Source: Gammaproteobacteria bacterium
Lineage (GTDB): Bacteria; Pseudomonadota; Gammaproteobacteria; UBA6429; Thiohalophilaceae
DNA length: 7,701 bases
Assembly (NCBI GenBank): GCA_024639445.1
Contig: JAHEIJ010000096.1
Coordinates: 1 to 7,701, forward strand
Reading direction: 5' to 3'
Shown: positions 1 to 4,731 of the stretch, piece by piece
Layout: the number at the start of each line of letters is the position of its first letter
Numbering within the stretch: position 1 is the stretch's first letter
Position numbers and translations under genes: made by a program
The notes under the pieces: model-generated
Told to the model about the DNA's origin: nothing
Seen by the model: only the letters and a program-made list of their open reading frames with translations
The model's database searches: none

Positions 1-267
1 AGTGCTAAATTTGAGATCCGGTTCATACTTTTACAACCTAACGTGGAACTTTACCCCGCAAATAGGACGCAACCATAAAATTAGCCCAGGAGCGAATACT
101 TTGTAGAATCCCCCGTGCCGCTTCTGAACAGCTGGAAAACAACTCAAATGAAGTTATGATGACCTTAAATTACATGACATTCCTGCCGAGATAACACCAA
201 AACTGGCGAATCGAACCCCATTTAGATCAATGAATGCATGAATTTATATATGCCACACAGGATGTAA
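1..267. other. Non-coding left edge, no gene recognised
   Basis: I see no supportable gene here. The plus strand opens with about 25 codons free of stops, but no recognisable protein. The minus strand, downstream of the DUF2970 gene, shows no convincing stem plus T-tract terminator. A short minus-strand string around 207-222 (ggggttcgattcgcc) resembles a tRNA T-arm, but nothing around it folds into a tRNA. The stretch is AT-rich, as expected of an intergenic region, and it may hold the 3' untranslated region of the DUF2970 transcript. Confidence 0.5.
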
Positions 268-480
268 TCATACACCCGCCAGTGATAGCACCAGATTCAC
301 GATACCGATCAGGATGAGAATGAATAGCGTGACGAAGATGAGTCCAAGAATAATATATTGACTGGGTTTACCGTATTGAAAATCGCGATGGTAATTCTCA
401 CTTTTCTGCACACCTAGCATGGCAGCCAAAACACTTTTTGCCACCTGCCATATACTAGGAGTTTGATTTTTATTCACCAT
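268..480 (-). CDS. DUF2970 family small membrane protein
   Basis: This 70-residue protein matches the DUF2970 pattern. It has an N-terminal segment with WQVAKSVLAAMLGVQ (residues 11-25), a charged stretch with RDFQYGKPS (32-40), and one hydrophobic C-terminal membrane helix (about 42-68) ending at the C-terminus. It is therefore a single-pass inner membrane protein. The family has no established function, and its usual length is about 60-80 residues, so the gene looks complete. The ATG at 480 has AAGGA three bases upstream, which is tight but usable. The gene starts 31 bases after the stop of the MFS gene on the same strand, so the two are probably cotranscribed. Family assignment is by recognition of the pattern; function is unknown. 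Confidence 0.82.
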   Translation of the reverse strand: MVNKNQTPSIWQVAKSVLAAMLGVQKSENYHRDFQYGKPSQYIILGLIFVTLFILILIGIVNLVLSLAGV

Positions 481-511
481 TATTCCTTAAACATATTGCA
501 ATTGATTCACA

Positions 512-1789
512 TTAATCTTTTAGTTCGGAGGCCATTTTTTGGCCGGCCTCGACATTAACAAAATATAACAAGACACCGCCTGAAACAAACAAGATACTTA
601 TCGACAAGATTGCCAGGCGTGAATTATCAGTGAGCATTCCGACGATCCCGACCATCAGCGGTCCCAGGATGGCTGCAAACTTGCCCAACATATTGTAAAA
701 ACCAAAAAACTCAGCCGACTTGTTCAGCGGAATCAGTCGCGCATAGAGCGAACGACTCAAGGCCTGCACTCCACCCTGCACCAAGCCAATCACCACTGCC
801 AATACATAGAACTCTTCAATCGAATCCATCCGATAGGCCCAGATTGTGACCGCGAAATAAATACTAATGCCAATTAAAATAGCGGTTTTCGCGCCTATAC
901 GTTGCCCCACAAATCCAAACACAATCGCCGATGGGAACCCTATAAACTGGGTAATAAGCAAGGCGCTTATCAGATCATTTGCAGAGAAACCCAGTGCCAT
1001 GCCATAGTCAACCGCCATTCGCACAATGGTATCGACTCCATCGATATACAGCCAGTAGGCGAGTAAAAATAAAAAAACATAACGTAAGCGCCGCACTTTT
1101 TGAAAACTTGAAAATAGCTGCTTAACGCCACCTTTTATTACTGCAAGGGTATTTAATCGCCCGCTTTTTCGCTGCTCCGGAACAAACATCAAGAGGGGAA
1201 CAGTAAATACCAGCCACCAGACAGCAACACACAAGAAGGAAACCTGTACTGCCATAGCAGCATTTGCCAGTCCGAATAGCTCCGGCCATAAGGTCATTGC
1301 CACGGTAGCGGCAAACAACAGTCCGCCACCGAGATAACCCAGCGCATAACCATAGGCAGACACCACATCGTAATTTTCTTCTTTAGAGACTGATACGATG
1401 AGCGAATCATAAAAAACAATACTGCCGGAAAAACCAATAGACGCCAGGGTAAACAATGCTAAGGCCAACCAGGCATGGCCCTGTGCCACGAAATACAGAC
1501 CAGCCGTCATACATATCCCCAACAAGGCAAATAACAGTAGCAATCGTTTGCGTACGCCGCCCACATCTGCGATCGCGCCCAGTACCGGCGCCAGGATAAC
1601 AATTAGCGTACTGGCCAGTGAGTTGGCCAGCCCAAGCTGGAAGGTACTTTCCGTCGCAGTGAGATCCGCACTCCAGAATTCCTTGAAAAATACCGGGAAG
1701 AAGCCCGCCAGTACGGCAGTGGCAAAAGCCGAGTTGGCCCAGTCATACAGGGCCCAGGAAAAAACTTGTCGATTAAAGATATGACGCAT
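512..1789 (-). CDS. MFS transporter, UMF1 / ATG22-like family
   Basis: This protein of about 425 residues is a multi-pass inner membrane carrier of the major facilitator superfamily. The N-terminus carries SWALYDWANSAFATAV (about residues 10-25), the hallmark of the UMF1 family related to yeast vacuolar Atg22. It is followed by a long series of hydrophobic segments compatible with 12 helices, and a cytoplasmic charged loop between the two halves (around 205-235, rich in R and K). The loop VGGVRKRLLLL after helix 2 resembles the MFS motif A region. The substrate is not known; Atg22 exports amino acids from the vacuole, but that cannot be transferred to this protein. I chose the ATG at 1789, since AGAGG lies eight bases upstream of it. 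A GTG at 1795 is in frame but only two bases from that AGAGG. The ribosome binding site sits inside a hairpin (1792-1821). The gene follows the DUF3106 gene by 53 bases. Confidence 0.88.
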   Translation of the reverse strand: MRHIFNRQVFSWALYDWANSAFATAVLAGFFPVFFKEFWSADLTATESTFQLGLANSLASTLIVILAPVLGAIADVGGVRKRLLLLFALLGICMTAGLYFVAQGHAWLALALFTLASIGFSGSIVFYDSLIVSVSKEENYDVVSAYGYALGYLGGGLLFAATVAMTLWPELFGLANAAMAVQVSFLCVAVWWLVFTVPLLMFVPEQRKSGRLNTLAVIKGGVKQLFSSFQKVRRLRYVFLFLLAYWLYIDGVDTIVRMAVDYGMALGFSANDLISALLITQFIGFPSAIVFGFVGQRIGAKTAILIGISIYFAVTIWAYRMDSIEEFYVLAVVIGLVQGGVQALSRSLYARLIPLNKSAEFFGFYNMLGKFAAILGPLMVGIVGMLTDNSRLAILSISILFVSGGVLLYFVNVEAGQKMASELKD

Positions 1790-1791
1790 AG

Positions 1792-1821
1792 ACACTGCCT
1801 CTAATGAGTCAGAGGCAGTGT
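1792..1821 (-). promoter_or_regulatory. Hairpin that masks the MFS ribosome binding site
   Basis: There is a perfect 11-bp inverted repeat (acactgcctct at 1792-1802, agaggcagtgt at 1811-1821) with an 8-base loop. In the minus-strand transcript the 3' arm begins with AGAGG, the only Shine-Dalgarno-like sequence for the MFS start at 1789, and the stem ends two bases before that ATG. No T-tract follows on either strand, so it does not look like a simple intrinsic terminator. The structure is seen directly. That it lowers translation of the MFS gene relative to the upstream genes, or responds to a signal, is inference. Confidence 0.6.
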
Positions 1822-1842
1822 ACGCGTTGTGGGTAACTTAAT

Positions 1843-2502
1843 TCAACGTCGGGGAGAACTTCGGGGCGGGCTCATGGGTTGTCGTGGCTGTTGGCGATTC
1901 GGGCTCTGTCGAAAATGGTCCCGTCGCTGTTCCGGACTCATTTCCCGTACCTGTTGCCGTTCTTCAGATGACATGCCTTGCCAACGTTCCCTAGCAGCCT
2001 GTCGTTGTTCCGGGGACATATTACGGATTCTTTCACGCATGGCCCGACGCTGTTCCGGATCCATATTCCGGAATGCCTGACGGTCTTCGGGTGACATGCT
2101 TTGCCAACGGTCCCTTAAAGCACGCTGTTTCTCGGCAGGAAGTGACTTATACCATTGCCGCCGTTCACGCAAACGCTGTTGCTGTTCAGGAGGCATTTGA
2201 CGAAATTGTTCATGCCGCTGGCGAATACGCTGACGTTGTTCCGGTGTCATCTGCTTCAAACGTTGCATGCGTTGTTGGGCCTGCTGACGTTGCTCCGGAC
2301 TCATTTGTTGCCAGCGTTGGGCACCACGTAACAGCCGTTCACGCCGCTCGCTCGGAATCTGCTCCCAATTACCTTCAAACCGTTCCAGGGTACGGCGCTC
2401 CTCTTCACCCAGGCTTTGCCAGTCGGTGCTGGTCTGACTCCACGCCGGTAAAACCACCATGGCTGCCAGAATTACAAAAAGAATTAATCGTACTTTACTC
2501 AT
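1843..2502 (-). CDS. Exported DUF3106 family repeat protein
   Basis: This protein of 219 residues starts at the ATG at 2502. An upstream in-frame start at 2535 is rejected because it would put extra polar residues before a good signal peptide and would extend the overlap with the preceding gene. GGGGA lies eight bases before the ATG. Residues 1-22 form a signal peptide (K/R, then a hydrophobic stretch ending PAWS), so the mature protein is periplasmic or exported. The rest is almost entirely Q, R, E and M. It contains nine copies of a motif like MSPEQRQ starting near residues 67, 85, 103, 121, 136, 147, 162, 177 and 188, predicted as one long charged helix or coiled coil. The C-terminus is a basic, proline-rich tail. 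DUF3106 proteins have no proven function. The motif is loosely like the LTxxQ repeats of Spy/CpxP periplasmic chaperones, but homology is not claimed. Its start overlaps the stop of the upstream gene by 8 bases, implying translational coupling. Confidence 0.82.
   Translation of the reverse strand: MSKVRLILFVILAAMVVLPAWSQTSTDWQSLGEEERRTLERFEGNWEQIPSERRERLLRGAQRWQQMSPEQRQQAQQRMQRLKQMTPEQRQRIRQRHEQFRQMPPEQQQRLRERRQWYKSLPAEKQRALRDRWQSMSPEDRQAFRNMDPEQRRAMRERIRNMSPEQRQAARERWQGMSSEERQQVREMSPEQRRDHFRQSPNRQQPRQPMSPPRSSPRR
1906..2304 (-). repeat. MSPEQR-type coding repeats in the DUF3106 gene
   Basis: Nine degenerate units beginning M[ST]PEQR or a close variant run head to tail. Spacings between unit starts are 18, 18, 18, 15, 11, 15, 15 and 11 residues. 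These fit alpha-helical repeat lengths (11 is a hendecad, 15 is 11+4, 18 is 11+7), so a hydrophobic M/L stripe could run along one continuous helix. The repeats are visible at protein level; the DNA copies have diverged. Confidence 0.75.
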
Positions 2503-2713
2503 GCTTGCTATCCCCGACCGATACGGTACTGCCATTGCTTTTGTTTAACTGTTGCTGTTCTTCATCCATGGCCAAGTCCAGCCATGTCTGGTCCTCGCTG
2601 GAATAATTACCGAGAAATTCCAGAAACTCACTATCTGGTAACGCATCATTCTGACTGGCGTTGACAGTAAATGGCATGAATGCCAGTAGCAGGCTTAACC
2701 ACTTAACCCGCAT
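2495..2713 (-). CDS. Small exported acidic protein, conserved-hypothetical type
   Basis: This protein of 72 residues has a typical signal peptide (MRVKW, a hydrophobic core, then FTVNA before SQND). The mature peptide of about 53 residues is acidic, with D/E-rich stretches, one LEFLGNY segment and the tail EEQQQLNKSN. I do not assign a family with confidence. Short exported proteins with a comparable EFLEFLG...W pattern are, as I recall, found between DUF3619-like and DUF3106 genes in other proteobacteria. A TTG at 2722 would add three residues (MKT). The ATG at 2713 is preferred on codon grounds, although its upstream GAAG is only three bases away. The gene overlaps the end of the DUF3619-like gene by 11 bases and the start of the DUF3106 gene by 8 bases, so it sits inside a tightly coupled operon. 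A role as a periplasmic partner of the neighbouring membrane or repeat proteins is inference. Confidence 0.7.
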   Translation of the reverse strand: MRVKWLSLLLAFMPFTVNASQNDALPDSEFLEFLGNYSSEDQTWLDLAMDEEQQQLNKSNGSTVSVGDSKHE

Positions 2714-3047
2714 TGTCTTCAATTACGTCCAGCCATTGGTAAAATTCCAGATCTTCGTATAATTGCAAACTGTCTGAAGAAGCAATCAATTCCAGATCAT
2801 CCATGGTTTGTGCCATGCCATTGCCACGCTCATGACCGCCAAACTGCCAGACTCCGATTGCCGCGAGCAACATGGTTGCCAGAGCGAATCCACCGGCGGG
2901 CTTCCAATAACTGTGTTTCTCTTCGTAATTCTCCAACGCCCGATAACGTGCCAGATGAAGCTGCCGAGTTATATCGGCATCCAACTGGTCGGAGCTGTTA
3001 TCCAGCGTCTGCCTGATATTATCGAAAAATGACTGTTCGTCATTCAT
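2703..3047 (-). CDS. DUF3619-like single-pass membrane protein, putative anti-sigma factor
   Basis: This protein of 114 residues starts at the ATG at 3047, which has GGAGA eight bases upstream. A longer start at 3062 would overlap that ribosome binding site. The N-terminal soluble part (residues 1-49) holds FFDNIRQTLDNSSDQLDADI and LARYRALE, the pattern of DUF3619. One membrane helix follows (about 50-69), then a short acidic C-terminal part with DDLELIASSDSLQLYEDLEFYQWL. The arrangement of a cytoplasmic N-domain, one helix and an outer domain, placed directly after an ECF sigma gene, is that of many anti-sigma factors. No zinc-binding HxxxCxxC motif is present, so it is not a ZAS-type anti-sigma, and the anti-sigma role is inferred from topology and position only. 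The start overlaps the sigma factor stop by 8 bases (ATGAATGA), which points to coupled translation and matched amounts of the two proteins. Confidence 0.75.
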   Translation of the reverse strand: MNDEQSFFDNIRQTLDNSSDQLDADITRQLHLARYRALENYEEKHSYWKPAGGFALATMLLAAIGVWQFGGHERGNGMAQTMDDLELIASSDSLQLYEDLEFYQWLDVIEDNAG

Positions 3048-3576
3048 GATGATAATCTCCAAGTACTTCTCTTAACCGGTGCACTGCCCGGGAATAGTGG
3101 GTCTTGACACTGCCAGCGCTAATACCCAGTGCCTTTGCCGTTTCTGCGACATCCAGCCCATCCCAGACACGTAATAAAAAAACCTGTTGCTGCCTTAATG
3201 GTAAAGCTCGTAATCCATGTTCCAACTCCTCGGTCATACCAGCGTTTGCTATTTGCTTGAGCGGATCGTTATTTCCGCCATCAGGCAGGTTCTCGATATC
3301 CTGCCTGTCATCATCTTCCTTACCAAACCAGACCCGCCATTTGTTCCGCACTTTCTCCCGCCGGTACCAGTCGCGGATTCGATTTTGCACAATACGGGTA
3401 AATAACGGTCCCCACTCTGCCGGGTCCCGCTCCGCATAACGCTTAACCAGGGTCAGCATGGCATCCTGGACAATATCCAGTGCCTCTTCCTGATGACCGG
3501 TGGCGATATACGCCATTCGGTATGCGCGTTTTTCGACTTGCGCGAGAAACGCGTCAAGTGCCTGCCTTGTATCCAG
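3040..3576 (-). CDS. ECF-like RNA polymerase sigma factor, non-standard start
   Basis: This is a sigma-70 family protein with region 2 followed by region 4. Region 2 includes LDIVQDAMLTLVKRY and FTRIVQNRIRDWYRR. Region 4 starts at LPLRQQQVFLLRVWDG and has the helix-turn-helix AETAKALGISAGSVKTHYSRA. A charged linker (KEDDDRQDIENLPDGGNNDP) joins them. The only in-frame ATG is at 3516, but the same frame stays open upstream to a stop at 3601-3603 and encodes LDAFLAQVEKRAYR directly before that Met, which is the usual N-terminus of this family. No ATG, GTG or TTG lies in that extension. I chose the CTG at 3576, which has AAGGG seven bases upstream and gives 178 residues. A one-base error in the A/G run at 3584-3591 would instead join the frame to an ATG at 3598. 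The gene overlaps the DUF3619-like gene by 8 bases. What it transcribes is unknown; a candidate ECF promoter lies at 4364-4390. Confidence 0.78.
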   Translation of the reverse strand: MDTRQALDAFLAQVEKRAYRMAYIATGHQEEALDIVQDAMLTLVKRYAERDPAEWGPLFTRIVQNRIRDWYRREKVRNKWRVWFGKEDDDRQDIENLPDGGNNDPLKQIANAGMTEELEHGLRALPLRQQQVFLLRVWDGLDVAETAKALGISAGSVKTHYSRAVHRLREVLGDYHHE

Positions 3577-3597
3577 ACTGCCGCCCTTTTTGTTGCA

Positions 3598-3635
3598 TGG
3601 TTAAACTGGCTGATTAACACCCGCCAGTTTAACCA
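3598..3635. repeat. 13-bp perfect inverted repeat before the sigma gene
   Basis: The arms are tggttaaactggc (3598-3610) and gccagtttaacca (3623-3635), perfectly complementary, around a 12-base AT-rich loop. The element lies between the stop of the repeat-protein gene and the sigma gene on the minus strand. No T-run follows it on either strand, so a standard intrinsic terminator is unlikely. It could be a dimeric repressor or activator site, or an RNA stem that protects the upstream message or tunes readthrough into the sigma gene. The structure is seen directly; the role is open. Confidence 0.7.
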
Positions 3636-3658
3636 CTTTAGCAGAATAGGGGCGAACA

Positions 3659-4333
3659 TTAACGACGGCCTCGGTACCCACCACCACTTGACTTGCGCTG
3701 CGTGTCGTTACTCATCCCGCTCAGCTTGTTCCGCTCACTCCGGTTGCCATAGCTGTTCCAACGCTGATCGATCCGGTCACCCTTGCGATCCATGCGTCTA
3801 TCTATGCGATCACCTTTTTGATCAAGGCGATTGGCATAGCGCTCGTAACCGTTGTAACTGGCCCTTTCAGCCCTGCGGTCGAAACGGTTGTCAATCCGAT
3901 CGCCCTTTCGGTCTAATCGCCTGTCGATACGATCTCCCTTACGATCCATATAGTTAGCAAAGCGATCATCTCGTTGATTGATAACATGCTGTTCCCGGTA
4001 CTGGAGGCGGCGTTCGACACGGTATTCCTTGCGTGCCCCAACCCGATCCAGCCGGGTATCCACACGGTCACCCTTGCGGTCCAGGCGGGAATCAATCCGG
4101 TCCCCTTTTTGATCCAATCGGTTTGCTAACCGCTCCTTTCCATTGTCACTGGCCTTCTCGGCGCGTAAATCTAACCGCTGATCAATGACATCACCCCGTT
4201 GATCCAGGCGGGAATCAATCCGATCCCCTTTGCGATCAAATCGCTCCTCGATTTTAATATCATCCGCCGCCATAACCGCTGGCATTGACAGCAGGGCCGC
4301 AAGGCCTGTCAGTAGTATTGTTTTTAGCATCAT
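3659..4333 (-). CDS. Exported protein with 11-residue LDRKGDRIDxR repeats
   Basis: This protein of 224 residues has a signal peptide (about 1-22, hydrophobic core then MPAVMA before ADD), so it is exported to the periplasm or beyond. The mature part is built from an 11-residue unit, [FLM]D-x-[KR]-G-D-x-[IV]-D-x-R. Clean copies begin at residues 32, 43, 73, 84, 129, 140, 170 and 181. Two of the copy pairs are followed by a linker of the type RAE[KR]AS-x-NG-x-ER-x-ANR, so the protein is an approximate internal duplication. The sequence is extremely rich in D, R and K, with balanced charge and few hydrophobics, and ends in a glycine/arginine tail (GGGYRGRR). Similar repeat proteins occur in other proteobacteria as hypotheticals; I know of no function. 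The start at 4333 (or 4330, since two ATGs are adjacent) has AGGAG four or seven bases upstream. An ATG at 4357 lies before that site and is rejected. The sigma gene follows on the same strand. Confidence 0.8.
   Translation of the reverse strand: MMLKTILLTGLAALLSMPAVMAADDIKIEERFDRKGDRIDSRLDQRGDVIDQRLDLRAEKASDNGKERLANRLDQKGDRIDSRLDRKGDRVDTRLDRVGARKEYRVERRLQYREQHVINQRDDRFANYMDRKGDRIDRRLDRKGDRIDNRFDRRAERASYNGYERYANRLDQKGDRIDRRMDRKGDRIDQRWNSYGNRSERNKLSGMSNDTQRKSSGGGYRGRR
3761..4240 (-). repeat. Hendecad coding repeats and internal duplication
   Basis: Eight clean 11-codon units occur as four adjacent pairs, separated by 19- to 35-residue linkers. Some copies are still near-identical in DNA: ccaggcgggaatcaatccg occurs at 4081-4099 and again at 4204-4222, exactly 41 codons apart. 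This suggests relatively recent duplication by slippage or unequal recombination. Because the arrays are coding and in frame, they are not a CRISPR array or an intergenic repeat family. Confidence 0.8.
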
Positions 4334-4363
4334 TATTCTCCTTTTTGTGGTGTTCATACTCTC

Positions 4364-4390
4364 TAACGCGCGGGGATGAAGAATGGTTGA
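4364..4390 (-). promoter_or_regulatory. Candidate ECF-type promoter for the repeat-protein gene
   Basis: On the minus strand, GTCAACC (AACC at 4388-4385) is followed after exactly 16 bases by CGTTA (4368-4364). An AAC-containing -35 and a CGT-containing -10, 16-17 bases apart, is the general form of ECF sigma promoters. Transcription would start near 4358 and leave a leader of about 25 bases before the ATG at 4333. Only one copy is in the window, so this is a suggestion from geometry and from the sigma gene next door. Confidence 0.33.
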
Positions 4391-4692
4391 CAGTGATACG
4401 ATGGTTTTTTTCTGACAGGTAAATAAATATATCTAGAAAAGTTAATGGAGTTTGAGCCGGTTTATCGAACCTCTATCAGATGGCAATTCCTGTTGAGTCC
4501 GTCTGCCTAGAAGCCAAATTGATCCCTCCCATAGACCGTGTGCACTAAATGGATGCGGCCAGCCTGATTGTGGTTTGCCATTTATATATTTTTCTTATAT
4601 TAATCAATGTCTTATAAGCCTGTCTTCTGGCATGGATCCTGCTGGATTCAGAATTAACAAACAATATGGCCCGTCATCTCGTAGCATTCAGT

Positions 4693-4698
4693 TATAAT
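4693..4698 (+). promoter_or_regulatory. Candidate -10 box for the glycogen operon
   Basis: A perfect TATAAT lies 33 bases before the phosphoglucomutase ATG, which would place the transcription start near 4705 and give a short leader. No good -35 box is found 16-18 bases upstream (the bases there are CCCGTC or CCGTCA), and there is no TG extension. If real, the promoter probably needs an activator or is weak. Confidence 0.35.
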
Positions 4699-4731
4699 CG
4701 TGCCCCCAGTAGGCAGTGAATAAAGCCATAG

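Larger units (their letters stand above)
4358..4731. other. Divergent intergenic region
   Basis: These 374 bases hold no supported gene and separate the minus-strand block from the plus-strand glycogen operon, so promoters for both should lie here. Besides the two candidates listed separately, a weak plus-strand pair (TTGCCA at 4575-4580, 17 bases, TATTAA at 4598-4603) lies in an AT-rich patch. A TTGACA at 4387-4392 on the plus strand has no -10 partner. I see no clear riboswitch, long inverted repeat or transcript-like structure in the middle (4440-4570). Confidence 0.55.

Noticed and set aside
205..224. tRNA T-arm-like string on the minus strand (ggggttcgattcgcc)
   Set aside because: The putative stem has a G-G mismatch, and no anticodon arm, D-arm or acceptor pairing can be found around it. 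I also see no integrase or direct repeat that would suggest an attachment site.
1792..1821. Intrinsic terminator after the DUF3106 gene
   Set aside because: The stem is strong, but no T-tract follows in either direction, and the stem abuts a start codon with its ribosome binding site inside. A translational role fits better.
1829..2606. Plus-strand open frames opposite the DUF3106 gene (83 and 177 codons)
   Set aside because: They are antisense shadows of a repetitive gene with biased codons. The encoded proteins have no recognisable domain, while the minus strand has a signal peptide and DUF3106 repeats.
3453..3659. Minus-strand frame starting with ATG at 3659 and running into the sigma gene
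   Set aside because: It is in a different frame from the sigma factor, passes through the inverted repeat and shows no domain. The sigma frame carries the conserved region 2 residues over the same bases.
3493..3957. 154-codon plus-strand open frame
   Set aside because: It lies antisense to the repeat-protein and sigma genes. The translation is rich in C, S and R with no motif, typical of a shadow frame of D/R/K-rich repeats.
3761..4240. Regularly spaced repeats that could suggest a CRISPR array
   Set aside because: Unit length is 33 bases with no unique spacers of constant size, the copies are in frame, and they encode a clear peptide repeat behind a signal peptide.
4387..4392. Plus-strand TTGACA as a sigma-70 -35 box
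   Set aside because: No -10-like hexamer lies 15-19 bases downstream; the bases there are a T-run followed by CTGACA.
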